Positions 35,661 to 43,539 of a stretch of 64,000 nucleotides of DNA are shown here, one piece after another (position 1 is the stretch's first letter; each line of letters begins with the position of its first letter). Both the position numbers and the translations under genes were made by a program. The notes under the pieces were generated by a model. That model ran no database searches, was not told the DNA's origin, and worked only from the letters and a program-made list of their open reading frames with translations. The stretch spans positions 1,411,001-1,475,000 of the forward strand of contig NZ_CP032674.1 of NCBI RefSeq assembly GCF_021730305.1. Reading direction: 5' to 3'. The stretch is from Xanthobacter sp. YC-JY1. GTDB lineage: Bacteria; Pseudomonadota; Alphaproteobacteria; Rhizobiales; Xanthobacteraceae.

Positions 35661-36527
35661 ATGTCCGACACTGCCGCCACCTCCGGCGCCACCCTCGCGC
35701 CCGATGAAGCCGCCGCCGCCCGCGCCTTGCTGGAGACCCGCTACGGCGCGGCCGAGGCGCCGCCCGGCATCCTCCTCAACGACACCATTGCCGGCCTGCT
35801 GAGCCATCGCAGCGTGCGCGCCTTCACGCAGGAGCCCTTGCCGGAGGGGCTGCTGGAAACGCTGGTGGCGGCGGCGCAATCCGCCCCGTCTTCCTCCAAC
35901 CTCCAGACCTTCAGCGTGGTGGCGGTGGAGAACCCGGCCACCAAGGCGCGCCTCGCCGAGATCGCTGGCGGGCAGAAGCATGTCATCGAGGCGCCGCTGG
36001 TGCTGGTGTGGCTCGCCGACCTCGCGCGGCTGGAGGAGATCGGCCGCCGCAACGCCCACCCCACCGATGCGCTGGGCTTTCTGGAGACGCTGTTCGTCGG
36101 CTTCATCGACGCCGCTCTGGCGGCGCAGAATGCGCTGGTGGCGCTGGAATCCCTTGGCCTCGGCGGCGTCTATCTCGGCGCGCTGCGCAACCGGCCGGTG
36201 GAACTCGCCGAGCTGCTCGGCCTGCCGCCCAATGTGGTGGGCGTATTCGGCCTCGCCATCGGCTATCCCGACCCCGCCCGCCCGGCGGACGTGAAGCCGC
36301 GCATCTCCCAGCGCCTCGTGCTTCACCGCGAGCGCTATGATGCGAGCCTGCCGCAGGACGCTTTGGACCATTACGAGGCGGCGCTGAAGGACTTCCAGAA
36401 GGGCCAGAACATCCCCGAGATCGGCTGGATCGCCGCCGCTTTGCCGCGTGTGCGCGGCGCGGAATCCCTCGCCGGCCGCGACCGCATCCGCGATGCGCTG
36501 ACGGCGCTGGGTTTCGGCCTGCGCTGA
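35661..36527 (+). CDS. NfsA-type nitroreductase / NADPH-dependent flavin oxidoreductase
   Basis: A 288 aa nitroreductase-fold protein of the NfsA/Frp type: LLSHRSVRAFTQEPLPEGLLETL, AAQSAPSSSNLQTFSVVAV (FMN-binding), LGLGGVYLGALRNRPVELAELL and GLPPNVVGVFGLAIGYP. NfsA relatives (Frp) supply FMNH2 to luciferase-like enzymes in other bacteria, so it is a candidate reductase for the LLM enzymes here. It lies 61 bp after the LLM gene on the same strand. Confidence 0.87.
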   Translation: MSDTAATSGATLAPDEAAAARALLETRYGAAEAPPGILLNDTIAGLLSHRSVRAFTQEPLPEGLLETLVAAAQSAPSSSNLQTFSVVAVENPATKARLAEIAGGQKHVIEAPLVLVWLADLARLEEIGRRNAHPTDALGFLETLFVGFIDAALAAQNALVALESLGLGGVYLGALRNRPVELAELLGLPPNVVGVFGLAIGYPDPARPADVKPRISQRLVLHRERYDASLPQDALDHYEAALKDFQKGQNIPEIGWIAAALPRVRGAESLAGRDRIRDALTALGFGLR

Positions 36528-36670
36528 GGGCTGAGCAGGGGGTGCCGCCTCGGCGCGCGGGTCGAGAACATGCCAGTCCCCGGCCGTCCACGGATGGGCG
36601 GGGAGGGTGATTTCCTGCGAATTTCCAGACGGTTCTCCGGGGCTGCGCGCCCGGGAGCCGGCGCGCTTTG

Positions 36671-36695
36671 TTCAATTCATATAAAATAGATTGAA
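36671..36695. promoter_or_regulatory. AT-rich island with inverted repeat before LLM gene (site D)
   Basis: TTCAAT (36671-36676), 13 bases, ATTGAA (36690-36695) is a perfect inverted repeat; inside it AATTC-ATATAAA-ATAGA keeps one half-site and the spacing of site A. It lies about 130 bp upstream of the LLM gene at 36826. The match to sites A-C is partial. Confidence 0.35.
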
Positions 36696-36825
36696 ATTAT
36701 CATATTGGTGGTGGATGCTTCCTCCGACCGGCTCTTCCGGCCGAAGCCATCCACCCGTTCCGCCCGCCGATCCTGCCCCTCGCGGCGCGCGACCCGCCAG
36801 AGATTTCGCCCCCTGGAGGCGACAG

Positions 36826-38187
36826 ATGACCAAAGCGCGACAGATCAAGCTCGGTGCCTTCCTGATGACGGACGGCCACCACATCGCGGGCTGGCGGCAT
36901 CCCCGCGCCACCGCGAACGCCAACGTCCGCGTCGATCACTACCTGCGCCTCGCGCGCCTCGCCGAGGCGGCGAAGCTCGACGCCATCTTCCTCTCCGACT
37001 CCCTCGGCGTGCGCGACACGAACCTTGATTCGGTGCACCGCACCTCGCGCAATGTGGGCTTCGAGCCGCTGACCCTGCTCTCCGCCCTTTCGGTGGTGAC
37101 GCACCATATCGGCCTCATCGGCACCGCCTCCACCTCCTTCAACGAGCCCTTCCACATCGCCCGCAAGTTCGCCTCCCTCGACCAGCTCAGCGGCGGGCGC
37201 GCGGGGTGGAACCTCGTCACCTCCTCGGGCGAGGAAGAGGCGCGCAACTTCAATCTCGATGAGCACATCCCCCACGCGGACCGCTATGACCGGGCGCGCG
37301 AGTTCGTCGAGGTGGTGAAGGGGCTGTGGAACAGCTGGGAGGACGACGCCTTCCAGCGCGACAAGGTTTCCGGCACCTATTTCGATCCCGACAAGCTCCA
37401 CGTGCTCAACCATCGCGGCAAGCACTTCAAGGTGGCGGGACCGCTCAACGTCGCCCGCTCGCCGCAAGGCCATCCGGTGGTGGTGCAGGCCGGCGCCTCC
37501 GAGGATGGCCGGTCGCTGGCGGGTGAGAGCGCGGAAGCCATCTTCTGCGCCCACCGGACGCTGGCCGAGGCGCGCGCCTTCTATGCCGACATCAAGACCC
37601 GCGCCGCCAATGCGGGGCGTAATCCGGACCATGTGAAGATCATGCCCGGCGTCTTCCCCGTCATCGGCCGCACGGAAGCGGAGGCGCGGGAGAAGTTCGA
37701 GGAACTGCAATCCCTCATCCATCCGGCGGTGGGGCTTCAGCTTCTCTCGGTGGTGGCCGGGGTCGGCGACCTCTCCGGCTACGATCTCGACGGGCCGCTG
37801 CCGGACCTGCCCGTGACCAACGGCCCCAAGAGCCGCCAGCAATTGGTGATCGACGCCGCGCGGCGCGACAACCTCACCATCCGCCAGCTCTATCTCTCCA
37901 TCGCCGGGGCGCGCGGCCACTGGCAGGTGGTGGGCACGGCCGAGCAGATCGCCGACCAGCTGGAAGAGCGCTTCCGCAAGGAGGGCGCGGACGGCTTCAA
38001 CATCATGGCGCCGCACCTGCCGGGCGGGCTGGAGGACTTCATCGAGCAGGTGGTGCCGATCCTGCAGGAGCGCGGCCTGTTCCGCACCGAGTATGAAGGC
38101 ACGACCCTGCGCGAGAATCTCGGCCTGCCGTTCCCCACCCATCCCGCCGCGCGGGACGAGCGCCTGATCGCGGAAGCGGCGGAATAG
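36826..38187 (+). CDS. LLM-class FMN-dependent monooxygenase (NtaA/SnaA group)
   Basis: A 453 aa luciferase-like monooxygenase with the same blocks as the 12306 and 23398 proteins: LDAIFLSDSLGV, HIGLIGTASTSFNEPFHIAR, LSGGRAGWNLVTSSGEEEARN, LWNSWEDDAF, and the C-terminal GTTLRENLGLPFPTHPA. GGAGGCGACAG precedes the start; the frame extends 45 codons upstream through the AT-rich promoter and is discounted. It appears monocistronic, with its own promoter island (site D) and a following hairpin. Substrate unknown. Confidence 0.88.
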   Translation: MTKARQIKLGAFLMTDGHHIAGWRHPRATANANVRVDHYLRLARLAEAAKLDAIFLSDSLGVRDTNLDSVHRTSRNVGFEPLTLLSALSVVTHHIGLIGTASTSFNEPFHIARKFASLDQLSGGRAGWNLVTSSGEEEARNFNLDEHIPHADRYDRAREFVEVVKGLWNSWEDDAFQRDKVSGTYFDPDKLHVLNHRGKHFKVAGPLNVARSPQGHPVVVQAGASEDGRSLAGESAEAIFCAHRTLAEARAFYADIKTRAANAGRNPDHVKIMPGVFPVIGRTEAEAREKFEELQSLIHPAVGLQLLSVVAGVGDLSGYDLDGPLPDLPVTNGPKSRQQLVIDAARRDNLTIRQLYLSIAGARGHWQVVGTAEQIADQLEERFRKEGADGFNIMAPHLPGGLEDFIEQVVPILQERGLFRTEYEGTTLRENLGLPFPTHPAARDERLIAEAAE

Positions 38188-38208
38188 GCCGCCGCCTCTC
38201 GTAGTATC

Positions 38209-38229
38209 GGCGCCCGCCGAGCGGGCGCC
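38209..38229. terminator. GC-rich hairpin between convergent genes
   Basis: GGCGCCCGC / GCGGGCGCC stem (38209-38217 and 38221-38229) with a three-base loop, between the LLM gene stop and the convergent YciF-like gene stop. No T run follows, so an intrinsic terminator is probable but not certain. Confidence 0.5.
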
Positions 38230-38240
38230 GGGGAGCCGCC

Positions 38241-38732
38241 TCAGGCGGCCTTCTTGTTCACGCCGGAGGAGGCGAGGCGGGAGAGGAGCTGGTCGGTTTC
38301 CTTCTCCTCCTTCAGGGTCGCTTCCAGCAGGGGCACCGCATCGGCGAGGCCGAGCTGGGCGGCCCAGGTCTTCAGAGTGCCGTAACGGGCGATCTCGTAA
38401 TGCTCCACCGCCTGCGCGGCGGAGAGAAGGCCGGCGTCCAGCGCATCGGTGCCGGCGAAGTCCTCCATGATCTCCTTGCCCTCGTCCACGATGCCGACGA
38501 TGGCCGGGCAATGCTTGCCGCGCGCCGCCTTGCCGAGCATGTCGAACACCTGCTCCAGGCGCTCGATCTGACCTTCCGTCTGCTCCTGATGGGTGAGGAA
38601 GGCGGCCTTCAGCTCCTCTGACTGGGCCGATTTCGCCATCTTCGGCAGCGCCCGAAGGATCTGCTTCTCGGCGTAGTAGATGTCTTTCAGCGTCTCGGAG
38701 AAAAGATCCTGCAAAGACTTGGCCTGTGCCAT
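38241..38732 (-). CDS. YciE/YciF-family (DUF892) ferritin-like protein
   Basis: A 163 aa four-helix-bundle protein of the DUF892 family: LQDLFSETLKDIYYAEKQIL, AFLTHQEQTEGQIERLEQVF, IVDEGKEIMEDFAGTDALDA and AQAVEHYEIARYGTLKTWA. The Glu and His positions on the helices fit a di-iron site. Family members are stress-induced. The Met behind a weak site at 38732 is where homology begins; the open frame runs to 38906. Confidence 0.9.
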   Translation of the reverse strand: MAQAKSLQDLFSETLKDIYYAEKQILRALPKMAKSAQSEELKAAFLTHQEQTEGQIERLEQVFDMLGKAARGKHCPAIVGIVDEGKEIMEDFAGTDALDAGLLSAAQAVEHYEIARYGTLKTWAAQLGLADAVPLLEATLKEEKETDQLLSRLASSGVNKKAA

Positions 38733-38950
38733 GTGATGGGTCCTTTCGGTTCGCGTTTCCGCCGGTTTTTTCGCGTTGCTCCAAGCCCGAGCGGAAGCGC
38801 CGTCCGGCAAGACGGCGCCGGTCCGTCCTCGTGGGGCACGGGCGGAGCGGGGAGTGGTCTCAGGCGATGTCCCGGGAGCTGCGTGCTCGTCGGGCTGCGA
38901 GCACAACGGGCAGGGGGCGGCGGAGTTCCGCAGCGTCGCGTCGCCGGCGC

Positions 38951-39445
38951 CTAGCGCTGCGCCTCGCGCACGAAGGCGGCGACGGTCTTCTTGCTCTCGG
39001 CGTCGATCAGCTCTTCACCATCCTGGGCGAGATCAGAAAGCGTCTGCGCCCGGAGCGACTGGCGCCACAGCTCTTCCGCCGCCAGCATCCGGCGCTTGAT
39101 GAAGCAGTCCGTCTTGTAGGCGCAGGGGTCCTTGGACTTGCCCGGGCCGCGCCGGCGGATCTCCTTGCAGGTGAAGGCGGGATCCTTGCCGTCGATGGCC
39201 TCCACGATGTCGAGCAGGGTGATCTCGCCGGGGCGCCGCGCCAGCCGGTAGCCGCCGCGGGGGCCGGGCAGGGCTTCCACGAGGCCGGCCTCGGTGAGGG
39301 CGCGCATGTGCTTGAGCAGGTAGCTCTCGGAGAGGCCGTGCATCTCGGCGAGGCTCTTGCCCGGCAGCACCTTGCCCGGCTCCAGCCAGCACAGCACCAG
39401 CGCGCAGTGCAGCGCCGCCTCCACCCCGTCTCCCAACCGCCTCAT
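38951..39445 (-). CDS. Rrf2-family transcriptional regulator with cysteine cluster
   Basis: A 164 aa winged-helix regulator. The recognition region KSLAEMHGLSESYLLKHMRALTEAGLV and the wing GPRGGYRLARRPGEITLLDIVEAIDG are typical Rrf2. Three cysteines follow (C-X14-C-X5-C), the last two in DPCAYKTDC, consistent with an iron-sulfur or thiol sensor though spaced unlike IscR or NsrR. GGAG precedes the start. It is divergent from an AhpD-like gene over a 136 bp gap with an inverted repeat, so it probably controls that gene in response to redox stress. Confidence 0.88.
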   Translation of the reverse strand: MRRLGDGVEAALHCALVLCWLEPGKVLPGKSLAEMHGLSESYLLKHMRALTEAGLVEALPGPRGGYRLARRPGEITLLDIVEAIDGKDPAFTCKEIRRRGPGKSKDPCAYKTDCFIKRRMLAAEELWRQSLRAQTLSDLAQDGEELIDAESKKTVAAFVREAQR

Positions 39446-39500
39446 GCCTGCTCCGGATACTGCCTCGGCTCCACCACCGGCCGGCCTCTTTCCTACTCCG

Positions 39501-39527
39501 ATAATCATCGATATAATATGTCCATGA
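39501..39527. promoter_or_regulatory. Candidate Rrf2 operator in divergent promoter
   Basis: AATCAT (39501-39506), fifteen AT-rich bases, ATGATT (39522-39527) is a perfect inverted repeat between the divergent Rrf2 and AhpD-like starts, 55 bp from the latter. Regulation of both genes by the Rrf2 protein is inferred. Confidence 0.4.
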
Positions 39528-39581
39528 TTCTCCGCCAGAGCCTGGCGGGATCGCACATCCGAGAGCAGACAGGAGAGCTGC

Positions 39582-40040
39582 ATGGAACCCAGGATGAACG
39601 TGGCCGAGGCCGCCCCCGCCCTTTATGCCGCCGTGCGGGCGCTGGACGGGGCGGTGATGAAGTCGGGGCTGGAGAAGCGACTCCTGCATCTCGTCAAGCT
39701 CAGGGCGTCGCAGATCAACGGCTGCGCCTACTGCATCGACATGCATGTGAAGGAGTCGCTCGCCGACGGCATTCCCGCCCAGCATCTCCACATGCTCACG
39801 GCGTGGCGCGAATCGCCCCTCTACAGCGCCCGCGACCGGGCGGCGCTGGAATGGATCGAGAGCGTGACGCTGGTGTCGCAGACCGGCATTCCTGACAGCG
39901 CCTATGCGGCGGTGACGGCCGCCTTCTCGCCCGAGGAGATCGCCAAGCTCACCATCGCCATCGGCACCATCAATGTGTGGAACCGCATCGCGGTCTCCTC
40001 GCGCATGCTGCATCCGGTGGATCGCGCCGTCGCCGCCTGA
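39582..40040 (+). CDS. AhpD-like alkylhydroperoxidase / carboxymuconolactone decarboxylase-family protein
   Basis: A 152 aa all-helical protein with the AhpD core motif: Cys48, Cys51 and His55 in NGCAYCIDMH, preceded by LLHLVKLRASQI. The CxxC pair performs thiol-dependent peroxide reduction in the family. AGGAGAG precedes the start. Its divergence from the Rrf2 regulator suggests peroxide- or thiol-responsive expression. Substrate unknown. Confidence 0.9.
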   Translation: MEPRMNVAEAAPALYAAVRALDGAVMKSGLEKRLLHLVKLRASQINGCAYCIDMHVKESLADGIPAQHLHMLTAWRESPLYSARDRAALEWIESVTLVSQTGIPDSAYAAVTAAFSPEEIAKLTIAIGTINVWNRIAVSSRMLHPVDRAVAA

Positions 40041-40068
40041 GGCGAGACCACCGGCGCGCGGGGAAGCG

Positions 40069-40461
40069 CTATCCCCGCGCGGCCGCGCCCCGGAGGCGCT
40101 CGGTCAGTTCCTCGATTGTCCCGACGAACCAGAGGCTTTCGCCGCCATTGGCCTCGCGCACGAAGTCGCGCAGCGGCCCGCTCAAAGCCAGATGGGCCGA
40201 GATATCGCCGATGACGGCGAGGCGCAGGCGATAGTTCACGAAGCGCTGGGTGATGCGCCCGGCAAGCCCGCTCGCCAGACGGAAGAAATCTGGGCTGAGG
40301 CGCGCCGCTGGAATGGCAATGAGGTCCGCCCCCTCGCCGAAGGCCGTGCCGAGCAGATCGTCCGTGTCGCCCTCGCTGGCAATGGGCACCGCGTCGGCCC
40401 CGCACAGCAGCACCCGCAGCCCGCTGATCTCGGTCACGACGTCGGTGCTGGGGATACCCAT
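40069..40461 (-). CDS. DUF4180 protein
   Basis: A 130 aa cytoplasmic protein with the DUF4180 pattern: TDVVTEISGLRVLLCGADAV, a central SEGDTDDLLGTAFGEGADLIAIP block and FVNYRLRLAVIGDISAHL, followed by FVREANGGESLWFV. The Met at 40461 is where homology begins. It converges on the AhpD-like gene with only 28 bp between the stops. Function unknown. Confidence 0.82.
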   Translation of the reverse strand: MGIPSTDVVTEISGLRVLLCGADAVPIASEGDTDDLLGTAFGEGADLIAIPAARLSPDFFRLASGLAGRITQRFVNYRLRLAVIGDISAHLALSGPLRDFVREANGGESLWFVGTIEELTERLRGAAARG

Positions 40462-40562
40462 GGGACTTCCGTTGCGTTCGGGGGGATGATCCGAGCAGAT
40501 TGAATCGATCCAGCGGGTGCACGTCCAGAGGGTGCGCGCGGCGCGAGGCGGGAGAGATCGGA

Positions 40563-41108
40563 ATGGTGGACAATCGCACGCCGGGTGGCTCACCCATGGA
40601 CGCGAACGCAGGCCGCGACTTCTGGCTGCGCGAAGGGCCCTATCTCGCCATCCTCGCCCTCACCGTGGGCGGCGTCGCCTATGTGGCGATGACGCGCCGG
40701 CCGCTGGTCACGTTCTGGGAATTCGTGGCGCTGGCGAGCTGCGCCGTGGGCATCTTCGCCGGCTGGGCGCGCGCCACGCTGAAGGAGCAGCGCGTGCGGC
40801 TGGTGGTGACGCAGCTTCTCCACTGGGGCGCCTTCCTCGCCGCCATGAACCTCGTGTTCCTGCCGAGCGTGCAGGCAGTGGCGGATGCGGATTCCACCAG
40901 CCTCATCGTGCTCCTGCTGCTGGCGCTGGGCAGCTTCGTGGCGGGCGTGCACACCCAATCGTGGCGCATGGGGCTGAACGGCGTGTTCATGGCCCTGTGC
41001 GTGCCGGCCGTGGCGTGGCTCGACCAGTCCGCCCTCTTCGTGGCGCTGGTGGGCGCCGCCGCGGTGGTCGGCGCCGGCTTCATCTTGTGGGCGCGCCTGC
41101 GGATCTGA
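40563..41108 (+). CDS. Uncharacterised inner-membrane protein
   Basis: A 181 aa protein I do not recognise. After a short polar N-terminus it has five or six hydrophobic stretches (LAILALTVGGVAYVAM, FVALASCAVGIFAGW, HWGAFLAAMNLVFLP, IVLLLLALGSFVAG, and two more toward the C-terminus). Met 40563 follows a GGGAGAG box; Met 40596 is an alternative. It is divergent from the DUF4180 gene. No catalytic motif is visible. Confidence 0.75.
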   Translation: MVDNRTPGGSPMDANAGRDFWLREGPYLAILALTVGGVAYVAMTRRPLVTFWEFVALASCAVGIFAGWARATLKEQRVRLVVTQLLHWGAFLAAMNLVFLPSVQAVADADSTSLIVLLLLALGSFVAGVHTQSWRMGLNGVFMALCVPAVAWLDQSALFVALVGAAAVVGAGFILWARLRI

Positions 41109-41145
41109 GGCGTTCCCCGGCCGCACCGCTAAGACAGAGGCTGTT

Positions 41146-41186
41146 CCCCGGACAAGCGACGGCAAAGCCGGAGCGCGGATCCGGGG
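41146..41186. repeat. Intergenic inverted element CCCCGGA...TCCGGGG
   Basis: CCCCGGA (41146-41152) and TCCGGGG (41180-41186) flank a 27 bp segment rich in GCG and CCGGA. Elements of this kind are dispersed in Hyphomicrobiales genomes. It lies in the 339 bp gap between the membrane protein and the glycosylase, which otherwise contains only the repeat at 41381. Confidence 0.4.
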
Positions 41187-41380
41187 GCCAGCGCAAAGGT
41201 GCCCGCGCAGCGGGGCAATGCCCGGGAACGGTGGGATCAGGAAGCGCCTTCGGCGGCCCCTTGCGCCGGGACCCGGCACGCATTCCGCTATCGATGCGTG
41301 CGTCCGGGCGGCAGGGCGGTTGACCGGACGGGCGTGGCTGGTTGCGCAATCCCAGCGTTGGGGCAAATGGCGCGATACCC

Positions 41381-41413
41381 CTCACCCCAGCCCTCTCCCG
41401 CAAGGGGAGAGGG
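41381..41413. repeat. Dispersed intergenic palindrome (second good copy)
   Basis: CCCTCTCCC (41391-41399) and GGGAGAGGG (41405-41413) around GCAAG, with the same CTCACCCC lead-in as the copy at 777-812. It sits just downstream of the glycosylase stop, on the side where a terminator would be expected. Confidence 0.75.
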
Positions 41414-41447
41414 GGCCGGCCGGTTCCGATGCGAGCGCCCCGCCCGG

Positions 41448-42110
41448 TCAGCTCCGCCCGAGTGCGCGGGCGATATCGGCCTGAAGCTGCGGCAGCAGCT
41501 CGGCGTCGAAATAGGGGTTCTTCTTCAGCCAGCCGGTGTTGCGCCACGAGGGATGGGGCAGGGTATAGACCGCCACCGGGTGGGCGAGCTTTTCCCCCGC
41601 CGCGCGCACCGCCCGCCAGTTGGCCACCGTCTCGGTGAGGCTCGACTTCAGGTGCGCCGCGAGGCCGAGGCGGGCGAGGTGATAGGCCTGCGCCGGCCGC
41701 CCCACCGCAAGGATCAGCCGGAACGGCGGCAAAGCGGCGAACAGCGTGTCGTGCCAGGTGGCGACGCATTCCCGGCGCGGCGGCAGGTCGCCCCCCGCCG
41801 CATCCTGCCCCGGAAAGCAGAAGCCCATGGGGGCGATGGCGATGTGGGCAGTATCGTAGAAGGTGTCCTTGTTCACCCCCATCCAGGCCCTGAGCCGGTC
41901 GCCCGAGGCATCGGTGAAGGGCAGGCCCGAAAGGTGCACCTTCGTCCCCGGCGCCTGGCTCGCCACCAGGATGGAAGCGGTGGCGGACACCCGCAGCACC
42001 GGCCGCGGCTCGTGCGGCAGGGCCGATCCGCGCGGCGCCTCCCGGCACACCCGGCAGGCGCGGATGCGCGCGACGAGCGCGTCGAGGCCGTCCTCAGATG
42101 CTGAGCTCAA
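41448..42110 (-). CDS. Uracil-DNA glycosylase-family protein (TTG start)
   Basis: A 220 aa protein of the uracil-DNA glycosylase superfamily (family 4/5-like), which excises damaged bases in DNA repair. Motif 1 reads ILVASQAPGTKVHLSGLPFTDASGDRLR and the second motif TLPHPSWRNTGW; an N-terminal CRVCR pair is present. No ATG fits: a TTG at 42110 behind GAGGAC gives the expected N-terminus, overlapping the MBL gene by 17 bp and implying translational coupling. The exact lesion specificity is not clear from sequence. Confidence 0.82.
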   Translation of the reverse strand: MSSASEDGLDALVARIRACRVCREAPRGSALPHEPRPVLRVSATASILVASQAPGTKVHLSGLPFTDASGDRLRAWMGVNKDTFYDTAHIAIAPMGFCFPGQDAAGGDLPPRRECVATWHDTLFAALPPFRLILAVGRPAQAYHLARLGLAAHLKSSLTETVANWRAVRAAGEKLAHPVAVYTLPHPSWRNTGWLKKNPYFDAELLPQLQADIARALGRS

Positions 42111-42837
42111 GCCCGTCCTCGGCCACGGTGAAATGGGTTTGGTCCACCTCGCCCCGCCGCGCCCACATCTCGTCGCCCATATGGGTGAGCAGGATGTGCT
42201 TCGCGCCCAGCGCCGCGCGCTTGGCCGCGATGGTCTCATAGGCCATGTGGCCATGGGGGCTGCCGGCGAAGGCGAAGCACTCGCAGATGAAGAGGTCGGC
42301 ACCATCGGCGATGGGCAGGAGCGCGTCCGTCCACTCCGTATCGCCGGAGAAGGCGAGGGTGCGCTTGCCGTCGGTGATCCGCAGCGCGGTGGAGGGCGCC
42401 CCGGAGGCGTGGATCACCTGCGCCGTGGTGAGGGTGAGGGGGCCGTGTCGGGAGGTCGAGCCGGGCTCCACCTCCTTCACCTCGAAGTCGAACCGCCAGT
42501 CATTGGAGGCCATCTTCGGGAAGAGCACCTCCATGGCCGCGTCCAGCCGTACCTTGGTACCAGGCGGGCCGATGATGGTCAGGGGCGTCGTCCGGCGATG
42601 GACGAACTGGCCGTCGAGCAGGAGGAAGGGCAGGCCGCCGAAATGGTCGCCGTGCAGATGGCTGATGAATACCTGGTGAAACCCACTCGAATCGATACCG
42701 AACCGGTGCATTTGAACGAGTGAACTCGCACCGAAGTCGAGGGTTGCGACGTGTCCGTCGGTCTCCACGTGGTAGCAGGAATTTCCCCGCCCGCCGGAGC
42801 CGAACGCATCGCCGCAACCCACCACCTTTAGCTTCAT
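42094..42837 (-). CDS. MBL-fold metallo-hydrolase (RNase Z-like)
   Basis: A 247 aa metallo-beta-lactamase-fold hydrolase. The zinc motif HLHGDH occupies residues 60-65 (ISHLHGDHFGG), with later ligands in AFSGDTEWTD and the HGHMAYE and HILLTHMGDEM histidines. The arrangement is like RNase Z-related and cyclic-nucleotide phosphodiesterase-like proteins. It is just upstream of, and overlaps, the glycosylase gene; its own start is 4 bp from the GST stop. Substrate unknown. Confidence 0.88.
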   Translation of the reverse strand: MKLKVVGCGDAFGSGGRGNSCYHVETDGHVATLDFGASSLVQMHRFGIDSSGFHQVFISHLHGDHFGGLPFLLLDGQFVHRRTTPLTIIGPPGTKVRLDAAMEVLFPKMASNDWRFDFEVKEVEPGSTSRHGPLTLTTAQVIHASGAPSTALRITDGKRTLAFSGDTEWTDALLPIADGADLFICECFAFAGSPHGHMAYETIAAKRAALGAKHILLTHMGDEMWARRGEVDQTHFTVAEDGLELSI

Positions 42838-42841
42838 GATT

Positions 42842-43453
42842 TCAAGCCTTTGCGCTCGGCCGCTGGGAGACCACATCGTACCAGCGCTTGAGGTGGGTGT
42901 GGTGCTCCGGCACCTCGGTGCGGATCACCCGCAGGAAATCCACCGCCACCAGCATGGTGATGTCCGCCACCGAGAAGCGGGCGCCCGCCACGAATGCCCG
43001 GTCGGCCAGCTGATCGTTGAAAAAGCCAAGCGCGGCCAATACCTTGGGCTTGTTCGCCTCGCCCCATTCCGGCACCTGCGGCACCTCCATCTGGGCCATG
43101 GCCGGGTTGAGATGCCGGAGCACCATCATGATGGGGTAGAACAGATCCAGCTCCACCTGCCGCTGCCACATTTCCACCAGCCCCTGCTCCTCCGGCGTAT
43201 GGCCGAACAGGTTGGGCTCGGGCTGCAAGGCCTCGAAATAACGGCAGATGGCCATGGTTTCGGCGATGGCCGTGCCATTGTCCAGCACCAGAAGGGGCAC
43301 GCGCTGGCGCGGGTTGAGGCCGGTGAATTCGGCGCTCTTGTGCTCGCCCTTGCCCAGGTCGACGGGCTCGAGCGGAACCGAAATTCCCTTTTCCGCCAGG
43401 AAGATGCGAACCCGGCGCGGGTTCGGCGCCCGGTTGGTGTCATAGAGCTTCAT
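42842..43453 (-). CDS. Glutathione S-transferase
   Basis: A 203 aa GST: thioredoxin-fold N-terminus (MKLYDTNRAPNPRRVRIFLAEKGI, then NPRQRVPLLVLDNG and the glutathione gamma-glutamyl motif AETMAICRYFE) and a helical C-terminal domain (AQMEVPQVPEWGEAN, FSVADITMLVAVDFLR with the conserved N-capping Asp). No N-terminal catalytic Cys is seen. The open frame continues upstream into the nuclease region and is only a shadow. Confidence 0.9.
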   Translation of the reverse strand: MKLYDTNRAPNPRRVRIFLAEKGISVPLEPVDLGKGEHKSAEFTGLNPRQRVPLLVLDNGTAIAETMAICRYFEALQPEPNLFGHTPEEQGLVEMWQRQVELDLFYPIMMVLRHLNPAMAQMEVPQVPEWGEANKPKVLAALGFFNDQLADRAFVAGARFSVADITMLVAVDFLRVIRTEVPEHHTHLKRWYDVVSQRPSAKA

Positions 43454-43539
43454 GGTGGCGCGCCTCCCGTGCGGTGATTGTTGAGGCCAGCGAAAGACCA
43501 TGCCTGCGGCGACCGCGCAAGGGTCCGCCCGTTCCGCGA

